NCBI GenBank assembly: GCA_021779665.1
Contig: JAJYAG010000061.1
Location: forward strand, 1 to 34,497
Reading direction: 5' to 3'
Length of the DNA: 34,497 nt
Origin: Bacteroidota bacterium
Lineage (GTDB): Bacteria; Bacteroidota; Bacteroidia; Bacteroidales; JAAUTT01
Positions 17,470 to 25,277 of the stretch are shown piece by piece (the first letter of the stretch is position 1; the number at the start of each line of letters is the position of its first letter). The translations under genes were made by a program, and so were the position numbers. The notes beneath the pieces are model-generated. The model worked only from the letters and a program-made list of their open reading frames with translations, was not told the DNA's origin and searched no databases.

Positions 17470-18847
17470 GATGAATATCCGGATAAAACTTACAATTCAA
17501 TTCACGTTAATTATAGGGGTAATTCTTTTAATTTTTACTCTGGCAATATTTTATTTCTCATCGTCGTACAGGCTGAACGATTATAACGACCGACTTAAAA
17601 ACAGAGCATATACAACCGCACGTTTGCTCCTGAATGTAAAAGAAGTTGATGAAACTTTACTGCGAATAATTGATAAAAATACGCTGGCCTTAAACCAGGA
17701 GAGCATTTTTATTTTTGACGAAAATGGCAAACTGGTTTACAATACAGCCGAGTCGGGCTTAAGGGATCCCAAAATATTGGAAAGAGTTAAAGAAGAGAAG
17801 GTTTATGAATTTAAACAAGGTGAAAAAGATGCAGTGGGTTTAGTATATGAATACGATAAAAAACAGTATATCATCATAGCCTCGGCTCACGACATTTATG
17901 GTATTGCAAAAATAAGAAACCTGAAGATTATCTTAATTGTTGGCTATATCCTGAGTCTGTTGATTTCCATCCTTGCAGGCTCTGTTTTTTCAGGCAAAGC
18001 TCTGGCCCCTATTTTGTCAGTTGTTAACCAGGTTAAAAAAATAACTATCACAAACCTAAACCTCCGGGTGGACGAGGGTAATAAAAAGGACGAAATAGCT
18101 CAGCTTGCCATTACTTTCAACCAAATGCTTCAACGTTTGGAAGAAGCGTTTATACTCCAAAGGGAATTTTTGTCAAATGCCGCTCATGAGCTTAGAACCC
18201 CATTTTCGGTAATGCTTGTGGAAATTGATTACAATCTGATGCAGCAGCGGCCCATCGAGCATTATCAGGAAACTCTCCGAAACCTCTCCAAAGAGTTAAA
18301 AAAGCTCAGCAAGTTAACCAACGGACTTTTAGACCTGGCAAAAATTAATTTCAACGAGAAGAATTTTGAATACAGAGCCTTGAGGATTGATGAGTTATTG
18401 GTTGAAACCTGCAACGAAGTTCAGAAAAACAATATCGATTTCAAGCCCATTATTGATTTCAGTTCATTTCCCGACGAGGAGGAATATCTATACATAAAAG
18501 GCAATGAACAACTTTTAAAAACTGCTTTCAAAAACCTGATTGAAAATGCCTGTAAGTTTTCTTCGAACAAAGAAGTAACCATTAATTTGCTCATCGGAAA
18601 AAACAGTGTCGAAATCCAATTCAGTGATCAGGGTATTGGCATATCGGCTGAAGATATATCTAATATATTTGAGCCCTTTTACCGCGGGGCAAATACTCAC
18701 TTTATCGCAGGTTATGGACTTGGCTTGGCTTTAACACAAAAAATTATACATCTCCACAATGGAAATATTACGGTAAAATCTGAGCTTGGAAAAGGATCTG
18801 TTTTTTCTGTTTCATTTCCGGGCATGGTCATGAATCAAAAAAGCTAA
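17462..18847 (+). CDS. Sensor histidine kinase partner of the OmpR-type regulator
   Basis: The 461-residue protein has two membrane segments (about 13-32 and 155-176) around a periplasmic sensor region of about 120 residues (with IFIFDENGKLVYNTAESG, a PAS/Cache-like strand pair). A HAMP linker follows, then a HisKA domain with His242 in NAAHELRTPF and a HATPase domain with NLIENACKFS, DQGIGI and GYGLGLAL. This is a class I membrane kinase of the CusS/EnvZ type. The start is the ATG at 17462, which overlaps the regulator stop; another in-frame ATG is at 17471. The signal is not evident from the sequence. The stop codon forms part of the hairpin at 18845-18878. Confidence 0.93.
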   Translation: MIKMNIRIKLTIQFTLIIGVILLIFTLAIFYFSSSYRLNDYNDRLKNRAYTTARLLLNVKEVDETLLRIIDKNTLALNQESIFIFDENGKLVYNTAESGLRDPKILERVKEEKVYEFKQGEKDAVGLVYEYDKKQYIIIASAHDIYGIAKIRNLKIILIVGYILSLLISILAGSVFSGKALAPILSVVNQVKKITITNLNLRVDEGNKKDEIAQLAITFNQMLQRLEEAFILQREFLSNAAHELRTPFSVMLVEIDYNLMQQRPIEHYQETLRNLSKELKKLSKLTNGLLDLAKINFNEKNFEYRALRIDELLVETCNEVQKNNIDFKPIIDFSSFPDEEEYLYIKGNEQLLKTAFKNLIENACKFSSNKEVTINLLIGKNSVEIQFSDQGIGISAEDISNIFEPFYRGANTHFIAGYGLGLALTQKIIHLHNGNITVKSELGKGSVFSVSFPGMVMNQKS

Positions 18848-18878
18848 CCCCCGACAAACTAGCCTATGCCGGGGGTTA
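18837..18878 (-). terminator. Minus-strand intrinsic terminator overlapping the kinase stop codon
   Basis: On the minus strand TAACCCCCG (18878-18870) pairs with CGGGGGTTA (18853-18845) around a 16-nt loop, and TTTTTT follows at 18842-18837. On the plus strand no T run follows, so it acts mainly on leftward transcription, either from the esterase operon or from the candidate small RNA. Confidence 0.8.
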
Positions 18879-18914
18879 AATGCAGGGTGAGGTTTTATCA
18901 CTTGCATATGCTAC
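18837..18914 (-). ncRNA. Candidate small RNA under the TTCTAAT array
   Basis: No gene fits 18848-18981. A four-heptamer array with a -7-like box (18978-18921, minus strand) would start transcription near 18914 and meet the terminator with its T run at 18842-18837. This gives an RNA of about 78 nt with a short 5' region, an open C-rich stretch CCTCACCCTGCATT and a terminator hairpin. It would be antisense to the last bases of the kinase gene. The boundaries are predicted and not observed. The alternative is that this is only the 3' untranslated region of the esterase operon. Confidence 0.4.
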
Positions 18915-18925
18915 AAGTGATAAAA
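18893..18925. repeat. Perfect 12-bp inverted repeat overlapping the predicted -7 box
   Basis: TTTTATCACTTG (18893-18904) and CAAGTGATAAAA (18914-18925) are perfect inverted arms with a 9-bp centre. There is no T run next to it. It overlaps the -7 box at 18921-18928, so it could be a repressor operator, or an RNA hairpin in readthrough transcripts from the esterase operon. Confidence 0.6.
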
Positions 18926-18978
18926 GTAGAGGGATCAAATTAGAAATAAATTAAAGCAAGATTAGAATTACATTATAA
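18921..18978 (-). promoter_or_regulatory. Third TTCTAAT-array promoter, pointing into a geneless stretch
   Basis: Read on the minus strand at 11-bp steps: TTATAAT (18978), TTCTAAT (18967), CTTTAAT (18956), TTCTAAT (18945-18939). TACTTTTA (18928-18921) then begins 50 bp after the first heptamer start. The order, with a degenerate third heptamer ending TAAT, matches the array at 15691-15730. It lies just past the stop of the esterase gene. Confidence 0.6.
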
Positions 18979-18981
18979 GTC

Positions 18982-20160
18982 TTATTTCAAATTAAGGTAC
19001 TTCAAAACAGCATCATCTCCCTTCAAAGCTCTGGCGGGTATAGGATTCTCATTATTAAACACCCTAAGTGAATCAGCAGGTAAAATGGTGACAAAGCTTT
19101 CGTCGAATGAGTTTTTATAGGGAATTTTACCGGCATCAAGATCTAGATAGTGATCGAAAAAATTATACACCGGAGCTCTTTTAGTTGCTTCATAACCATG
19201 ACGCTCGCCGGGAAAATGGGCATTATCAACCTTGCTCTCTGCATCATACAGGGAATAAACCTTTTGAATATAAGGGAACTCTATCCTGGGTGTATTCTTT
19301 GTCCAGTCGCCCCCGTCGGAAACCAACAGCATAGGTCGTGGTGCGCAAAGTGCTGCAATTTCAACATTGCTTGTCTGGTGCGATTTACTTCTGTGAATGG
19401 GCATACCGCTTTCGCATGTACATCCGCCAAAAAAATATGCTGAAACCATTACCACCGGCACCGATACTTTGATCCGACTGTCGAGAGCTGCAATAAGAAT
19501 TGTCTGGGTACCTCCTCCTGATTCGCCTGTTATTCCTATCTTATCAGAATCAACATCTGGCCTTGTAAGAAGATAATCAAGCACTCTCTTACTGTTAAAG
19601 GTCTGAAGCAACAAAGCTATAGGTATTTTATGCGAAACCTGTTTTGAGTCTCCATACCCCACCATATCGTAGGCAAATACGATTGCTCCCATTTTGGCAA
19701 AGCATGCTGCCCGTATTTGGACTTCATCCGACATTCTTCTGTCGGGCCAATGTCCATGTGGTGTTAAAATAGCAGGGCATTTCTTATCGGTTTTGAGAGG
19801 CCGGTACAAATTTCCGGTGATGTAAAAACCGGGAAAACTTTCAATGGCGATGTTTTCGACAATATAACCATCCATCGTCCTTGTATTTCTGATGATGGGC
19901 TGAAAACTATTACTTACCTGCGGCATCTGATCGAGTTTCATTCCTTTAATCAAACCCTGCCGGATTATATCCCCGCGCTTTTCCCAATCGGCCTTCGTTT
20001 TCCATTCGGCCGACCATTTCTTTAACATCTGGTTTCCCTGATCTTCGGTCCAGTAATTACCCTGGCACAACATGTTATCCTGGGCGTTTATTCCGGTAAC
20101 AGCAAGAAAAAAAATATGCAAAAGCAAAATGGTCTTACATCTGATTTTCATAGCCAACAA
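18982..20160 (-). CDS. Exported alpha/beta hydrolase, acetyl-xylan-esterase-like
   Basis: The 392-residue protein has a signal peptide (about 1-25, ending GINAQ). The hydrolase fold carries the oxyanion region LTPHGHWPDRR, the nucleophile elbow GESGGG (Ser214) and the C-terminal histidine in GERHGY (His321), with SDGGDW supplying a candidate acid. This resembles the secreted esterase/prolyl-oligopeptidase-like proteins found with sugar-degradation genes in Bacteroidota and Planctomycetes, often annotated as acetylxylan esterases. The substrate is unproven. The insert GGCTCESGMPIHRSKSHQ is Cys- and His-rich. It is the last gene of a probable operon, 27 bp after the Gfo/Idh gene. An alternative ATG lies three codons in (20151). 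Confidence 0.85.
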   Translation of the reverse strand: MLAMKIRCKTILLLHIFFLAVTGINAQDNMLCQGNYWTEDQGNQMLKKWSAEWKTKADWEKRGDIIRQGLIKGMKLDQMPQVSNSFQPIIRNTRTMDGYIVENIAIESFPGFYITGNLYRPLKTDKKCPAILTPHGHWPDRRMSDEVQIRAACFAKMGAIVFAYDMVGYGDSKQVSHKIPIALLLQTFNSKRVLDYLLTRPDVDSDKIGITGESGGGTQTILIAALDSRIKVSVPVVMVSAYFFGGCTCESGMPIHRSKSHQTSNVEIAALCAPRPMLLVSDGGDWTKNTPRIEFPYIQKVYSLYDAESKVDNAHFPGERHGYEATKRAPVYNFFDHYLDLDAGKIPYKNSFDESFVTILPADSLRVFNNENPIPARALKGDDAVLKYLNLK

Positions 20161-20187
20161 TTAAGTTTGAATTACATTATTTCCTGT

Positions 20188-21594
20188 CTACTTTAAGTTC
20201 TCGCCGAAAGCCCAGCCTTTACGCACGGGTTCCTTGATATAAACATCAAGATCAGGACGGTTCGTCATTTTCATGTTAACAGCATCGTATTCCAGTTTGG
20301 TGGCAAAGCGTTGAGCTAAAACACCAACAAGAACCATTTCGTTAAGCTCGGCTGCATAATTGAAATTTGCTCCGGGCAGACTATTGCTCTTAATGGCATC
20401 AATCCATTCTTTTTGAGGCTGTTCTTCGCCAATTCGCGGTATGGTTTTCGCAGGAGGATTCTTCTGAAATTCAGCCAATTCCTCTTCCGAAACCAACAAC
20501 CGGGGCTCATTAGGTCTTCCGCCGGTCATAAGGGTTTTCTTATCTCCAACCATCACCATTCCTGTTGAAGGCAGCTCTTTAATTCCCCATTCAGGTCTGA
20601 TCTCCGGCTTTGAACCACCTTCGTGCCAGGTCATCGTAACGGGAACTTTGTCGCCGCGTGCACCAAATTCGAATTTCACAACTGATTCATCGGGTATGAA
20701 ACTATGATCGGGTGCAGGATTCGGAACAATTCCTTCAGCCGTCAGCGGATTTCCCAGGTTTAAAGCCCAGAATGGCCCATCGAGGGTATGACAGGACCAG
20801 TCGCCAAGCATGCCATTTCCAAGATCGTAAAATCCACGCCACGATTTAGGTACATAAACACTGTTATAAGGGCGTTCAGCAGCTGGACCAAGCCAGAGGT
20901 CCCAGTCGAGATATTCAGGAACAGGTTGGGCCGATGGAGGAAAAGCGTCGGGTTTTGTCCAGTAACCGCCTGGTTTAAAATCGAAAGGTCCGAACCAGGC
21001 ATGCACTTCCTTCACTTGCCCGAGGATACCTGCATCGTACCATTCTTTAATTAAACGTATACCATTGGTGGTATGGCCCTGATTTCCCAGCTGGGTAATA
21101 ACTTTATAATAATTTGCAGCTTTTTTCATGGTTCGGAGCTGCCAGATATTGTGAGCAAGAGGTTTTTCGCAGTAAACATGTTTTCCCAGCTCCATGGCTG
21201 CCATAGTTGCAGCAAAATGGGTATGGTCGGGAGTTGATACAATTACAGCATCAATTTCACTTCCCATTTCGTCGAACATCTTCCGGAAATCTTTGAACCG
21301 CTTTGCCTTTGGAAACGCTTTAAAAGCCCGTGCTGCACGGTTCTGATCCACATCGCAAATTGCAACAATATTTTCCTTCATTAAAAGAGGCGAATTCTTA
21401 TCATCCTTCTTTTCTTTTTCCTCGCGCTCATGCTCAAAAACGCTCCAGTTTTGAACACCGCGTCCGCCTGCACCTATGAGTGCAATATTTAACCTGTTAT
21501 TGGGTGAACATCCTATTAAATTTGGAATGAAAAAAGCACCGGCCACAGCGGCTGATGAGGTCTTAAAAAAACTTCTGCGCGTAAAATGATTCAT
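20188..21594 (-). CDS. Tat-exported Gfo/Idh/MocA family oxidoreductase
   Basis: The 468-residue protein starts at the ATG at 21594, which places the twin-arginine signal TRRSFFKTSSAAVAGAFF directly at the N-terminus; an upstream in-frame ATG at 21648 overlaps the kinase stop and is less likely. It ends its signal with a possible lipobox LIGC (Cys29). The NAD(P)-binding motif is GAGGRG (41-46), with DVDQNRAARA at the end of strand 2 and the family EKP motif at 143-145. The C-terminal part has the W-rich WLGPAAERPYN and GMLGDWSCHTLDG segments of the exported Bacteroidota subfamily. Such proteins oxidise or epimerise sugars, or act as NAD-dependent glycosidases. The substrate is unknown. Confidence 0.9.
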   Translation of the reverse strand: MNHFTRRSFFKTSSAAVAGAFFIPNLIGCSPNNRLNIALIGAGGRGVQNWSVFEHEREEKEKKDDKNSPLLMKENIVAICDVDQNRAARAFKAFPKAKRFKDFRKMFDEMGSEIDAVIVSTPDHTHFAATMAAMELGKHVYCEKPLAHNIWQLRTMKKAANYYKVITQLGNQGHTTNGIRLIKEWYDAGILGQVKEVHAWFGPFDFKPGGYWTKPDAFPPSAQPVPEYLDWDLWLGPAAERPYNSVYVPKSWRGFYDLGNGMLGDWSCHTLDGPFWALNLGNPLTAEGIVPNPAPDHSFIPDESVVKFEFGARGDKVPVTMTWHEGGSKPEIRPEWGIKELPSTGMVMVGDKKTLMTGGRPNEPRLLVSEEELAEFQKNPPAKTIPRIGEEQPQKEWIDAIKSNSLPGANFNYAAELNEMVLVGVLAQRFATKLEYDAVNMKMTNRPDLDVYIKEPVRKGWAFGENLK

Positions 21595-21640
21595 TTTTCT
21601 TTGGTTAAGATGTAAAACATTTTGTAAGGATAGTAATTTT

Positions 21641-23068
21641 TCAGGCATTATCGGGCAAATTTATCAAAACTTTGGTGCCTTTTCCAATACTACTTTCAAT
21701 AGCAATGGTACCTCCGTTAAGTTCAATAAATTCCTTACAAACCAGGAGACCTATTCCGGTTCCTGTTTCATTGCTGGTTCCGGGTACCGATCTTACATTT
21801 TCGACTGAAAAAAGGGAAGATAAAACTGTTGCCGGCATACCCGTGCCCTGATCTTCAATACAAATCTCCGTACCATCTGTCAATTTTCGTGAACTGATTA
21901 AGATCGTTCCTCCTTCGTACGAATACTTAACAGCATTATTATATAAATTACTAATAACCACGCCCAAAGTATATCTGTCGGCAACCACCTGTGCCACAGT
22001 CGAAATATCGATAACTGTTTTTAACCTTTTAGCTTCAGCTGATGATGAATAAGGCTCAATTGACATGCTTACAATGGCTCGGATAAATATAACCTCCCTG
22101 TTTAAGAGTAATTTATTTTGTTGTGAATTTGCCCACTGTAAAAGGTTTTCGAGGAGGCGTGATGCACTGTGAGACGATTTTTCCAGATTGTGAAGGAGAA
22201 TATTTCTACGGTTCTCATCAAGCTTAATCCTATCGCTGTTCAGCAGTTCAATAACTCCGGTAATATGAGCAAAAGGGCTGCGTAGATCGTGTGCTATTAT
22301 TTGAAACAGCCGGTCTTTGGTTTGAATACTGTGCTGAAGTTCTGCATTTTTTGATTCAATAACCTTGTTATATTTTTTTGCAAGACGGTGATAGAAAAAC
22401 AAAAAGATGGTACCAAAAAATGCAATCAATAACTGAATTGACAGGAATGAACGTACCTGAAAAATCAATGCTTTTTCAAAAACTCCTGCCGGAAAAGTCA
22501 CACTTATTCCCCCTCTTATATCACCTGTTTTATATCCCTGATGTGCGTGACATTTTAAACAACTGGCCTGAGTTGCCAGTGGTGCCATATAACGATAAAT
22601 TTTCCCATCATCACTTTTGGTTAAAATAATTTGTTCTTTGGTTTTTCTATCCTCGAACAACTTTAACATCTCCGTTTCCCAGGCATCAGGCTTGTTGGCA
22701 GGACGGATCGGTTTTAAACTTGTAATATGGAAGCGTGTATCTTCTTTGGATTTTGTAATTTCCGAGATTTGCCTGGTCATATAGGCCGGGTTTATCTTTG
22801 TCAGCTTCATTCCATTTATGGTAACAATATCCCGCAAACTATCCACAAGATAAACATTGGGCTGAGATTTTTCGGTAACCGGCACATAAACACCACCATG
22901 TTCCGAGTTCCAGATACGCGACTGAACAATGAGTTCGAAAAAAGCCCTAGCCTTACTTAACGCCATTTCCCGATTTTGTATCAGAATTGCCCTATACTCA
23001 GCTATAAACAGTACACCCACCACAAAAAGCCATCCGAGCATCAACCAAAGTAAGTACTTAACCTTCAT
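21641..23068 (-). CDS. Heme-binding (CxxCH, DUF3365-type) sensor histidine kinase
   Basis: The 475-residue membrane kinase has a first membrane segment (about 4-24), a periplasmic DUF3365/Tll0287-like region and the c-type heme motif C170-LK-C173-H174 (in QASCLKCHAHQG). The second segment (about 208-226) is followed by a HisKA domain with His260 in IIAHDLRSPFAH and a HATPase with NLYNNAVKYS, EDQGTGMP and GTGIGLLVC. A single covalent heme outside the cell suits sensing of redox state or of a gas such as oxygen or nitric oxide. No response regulator is adjacent. It is first in a leftward unit with the Gfo/Idh and esterase genes, and it diverges from the hydrogenase-like sensor. Confidence 0.9.
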   Translation of the reverse strand: MKVKYLLWLMLGWLFVVGVLFIAEYRAILIQNREMALSKARAFFELIVQSRIWNSEHGGVYVPVTEKSQPNVYLVDSLRDIVTINGMKLTKINPAYMTRQISEITKSKEDTRFHITSLKPIRPANKPDAWETEMLKLFEDRKTKEQIILTKSDDGKIYRYMAPLATQASCLKCHAHQGYKTGDIRGGISVTFPAGVFEKALIFQVRSFLSIQLLIAFFGTIFLFFYHRLAKKYNKVIESKNAELQHSIQTKDRLFQIIAHDLRSPFAHITGVIELLNSDRIKLDENRRNILLHNLEKSSHSASRLLENLLQWANSQQNKLLLNREVIFIRAIVSMSIEPYSSSAEAKRLKTVIDISTVAQVVADRYTLGVVISNLYNNAVKYSYEGGTILISSRKLTDGTEICIEDQGTGMPATVLSSLFSVENVRSVPGTSNETGTGIGLLVCKEFIELNGGTIAIESSIGKGTKVLINLPDNA

Positions 23069-23202
23069 AAAAGCTATGTAAACTACTTAAAGTTAATAAT
23101 AAATATTCTTTTTATTTTCATCCGGTCAATTATTTTGGGGTAAGAAACTCAGGTTAGCATTTGTTAAATTTAATTAAATTCCAAAATAATATTTTTCAGA
23201 GA

Positions 23203-23254
23203 TCCTAACGTTTTAGGAGCAAACAGACGTTCTCTAAAAATTTTCTGAAAATTT
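23203..23254. promoter_or_regulatory. Palindromes in the divergent region between heme kinase and hydrogenase-like gene
   Basis: The 357-bp AT-rich gap 23069-23425 has no gene. It contains TCCTAA-CGTT-TTAGGA (23203-23218), a perfect 6-bp-arm palindrome near its centre, and AAATTTT-CTG-AAAATTT (23238-23254). Both are candidate operators for the two divergent genes. No exact TAnnTTTG box was found. Confidence 0.4.
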
Positions 23255-23425
23255 CAGCTCAAATACCATTAAGCCGTTAAAAATAAAAAACTATATTGCG
23301 CTGAAAATAAGTATAAACAAACTAAACTCCAATTAATTATCAGCAGCCAACTTATAAATACTGCTTCATAATCTTGATTTAGTTTTCATAATTAACTCTA
23401 TCTGACAAATAAATTATAATTATCA

Positions 23426-25249
23426 ATGAAAAAAGAACTTAGCGAAGTTTTGCTAATTGATGAAGAAAAATGTGTCAACTGCCACAAATGTATTTCGGTA
23501 TGCCCCGTAAAGTATTGCAATGATGGAAGTGGTGAAGTGGTAAAGGTAAATAACGACATGTGCATTGCCTGCGGCACATGTATAAAAGCATGCACACACG
23601 AAGCGAGGTTTTACAGAGACGATATCAAATCATTTCTGACAGATCTCAAAAACGGTCAGAAAATTGTTGCCATAGTGGCACCTGCAATTGCAGCCAATTT
23701 CCCCGACAATTACTTACGCATTAACGGCTTATTAAAGAAAATGGGCGTTGAAGCTGTTTTCGATGTAAGTTTCGGTGCTGAATTAACAGTTAAATCATAC
23801 CTCAATCACCTGGAAAAAAACAAGCCCAGGAGCATAATTTCGCAGCCATGTCCGGCACTTGTAAGTTATATTCAGATTTACCGTCCGGAGCTGCTGCCTT
23901 ATCTGGCCCCGGCCGACAGTCCCATGGTTCATACAATGAAAATGATAAAGCACTTTTATCCCCGGTATGCCAATCATAAAATAGCCGTTATATCACCGTG
24001 TGTAGCAAAAAAACGTGAGTTCGACGAAGTAGGAATTGGAGATTACAATGTCACCATAAAAAGGCTGAATGAGTTTATAGAAGAAAATGAAATCGATCTT
24101 TCACGAATCAATGCAATCGATTACGATAACCCGCCGGCAGAAAGGGCAGTGCTTTTCTCCACTCCCGGAGGATTGCTCCGGACAGCCGAAAGAGAGGTGC
24201 CGACCATAGGAAGCATCTCCAGGAAAATTGAAGGAAAAGATGCTGTTTACCCGTATTTTGATGCCTTGCACGAGGAAATAAAAGCCAACCGTGCACCTGT
24301 GCTTATCGATTGTCTTAACTGCCACAACGGATGCAATGGCGGCCCGGGCACCCTCAACGAAGATGCTCATGCTGATAGAATAGAATATTTTGTTGAAAAG
24401 CGAAAAAAAGAGGCTCAAACAAATTATTCATCAAAAAAAGATGTTGATAAAACTCTTGATAAATACTGGAAAAAAGATATTTATAGTCGTTCATACGACG
24501 ATTTGTCGGATAATAATATTGTAGTTTACCCATCAGAAGATCAGCTTCAGCAACTGTACAAAAGTATGCGCAAATTCAAGGAATCCGATTTCTATAATTG
24601 TGCCTACTGCGGTTATAATACATGCGAAAAAATGGCTGTAGCAATTTTTAACGGTTTAAATAAAAAAGAAAACTGTTACCAGTATAAATCGAGCATTATT
24701 GAAGAACTTGCTGAAAGTGTGAAAAATACCAGCAGCAATCTGATTGATAAAAGCAGTGACATTAAAAAGTCGGTAAACAAAATAGATGGCGTAACCGGAA
24801 AGCTCTCAACCGAGTTCGAAATGCTGCTCAGTATGGTTAACTCCAATGCCAACAAGCTGAACGATTTTGACAAAATTGTGAATACGCTGTCGGGCATTTC
24901 GCGTCAGACCAACTTACTGGCTTTAAATGCCGCCATTGAGGCAGCAAGGGTTGGCGAAAACGGCAGGGGATTTTCGGTGGTTGCCACCGAAGTAAAGAAG
25001 CTGGCAGAACAATCAGGGGCTGAATCGGAAAAAATTAAACCCTACCTCGACGAAATAGCTCAACTGTTTGGCAACCTCAGCAATAGTGTCCGCAATGCTT
25101 CTTCAAGCTTCTCCGATTCCACAAAAGTTAACCTGGAAATCAGGGATAACCTGAATCAAATAGGGGGTATGATTGCAGAACTGGACGACAAAACAAATTT
25201 ATTTACAAATCAGGCACACGATATACTGGGCGAGAAAGGTCATAAATAA
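23426..25249 (+). CDS. [FeFe]-hydrogenase-like/methyl-accepting signalling fusion protein
   Basis: The 607-residue protein is soluble and has four modules. A double 4Fe-4S ferredoxin comes first (C16xxC19xxC22xxxC26 and C46xxC49xxC52xxxC56). The [FeFe]-hydrogenase H-domain follows (about 75-330), with H-cluster ligand cysteines in QPCPALV (Cys142), SPCVAKKRE (Cys192) and CLNCHNGC (Cys299, Cys303; Cys296 is extra). Next is a CX2CX4CX16C iron-sulfur domain (392, 395, 400, 417; FeS/PF04060 type). Last is a chemoreceptor signalling hairpin (about 430-600) with the tip [23 protein letters not shown]. The catalytic TSCCP motif reads SQPCP, so the proton-relay cysteine is missing, as in sensory hydrogenases. 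It is probably a cytoplasmic H2 or redox sensor signalling to a chemotaxis-like kinase. No che genes are nearby. Confidence 0.9.
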   Translation: MKKELSEVLLIDEEKCVNCHKCISVCPVKYCNDGSGEVVKVNNDMCIACGTCIKACTHEARFYRDDIKSFLTDLKNGQKIVAIVAPAIAANFPDNYLRINGLLKKMGVEAVFDVSFGAELTVKSYLNHLEKNKPRSIISQPCPALVSYIQIYRPELLPYLAPADSPMVHTMKMIKHFYPRYANHKIAVISPCVAKKREFDEVGIGDYNVTIKRLNEFIEENEIDLSRINAIDYDNPPAERAVLFSTPGGLLRTAEREVPTIGSISRKIEGKDAVYPYFDALHEEIKANRAPVLIDCLNCHNGCNGGPGTLNEDAHADRIEYFVEKRKKEAQTNYSSKKDVDKTLDKYWKKDIYSRSYDDLSDNNIVVYPSEDQLQQLYKSMRKFKESDFYNCAYCGYNTCEKMAVAIFNGLNKKENCYQYKSSIIEELAESVKNTSSNLIDKSSDIKKSVNKIDGVTGKLSTEFEMLLSMVNSNANKLNDFDKIVNTLSGISRQTNLLALNAAIEAARVGENGRGFSVVATEVKKLAEQSGAESEKIKPYLDEIAQLFGNLSNSVRNASSSFSDSTKVNLEIRDNLNQIGGMIAELDDKTNLFTNQAHDILGEKGHK

Positions 25250-25251
25250 AG

Positions 25252-25277
25252 GGGAAAGCATATTTCTATGCTTTCCC
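25252..25277. terminator. Shared hairpin between convergent genes
   Basis: GGGAAAGCAT (25252-25261) pairs perfectly with ATGCTTTCCC (25268-25277) around 6 nt. It starts 2 bp after the hydrogenase-like stop and contains the stop codon of the leftward permease gene (25266-25268). The minus-strand 3' side is T-rich (TTTATTTATG). Confidence 0.65.
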
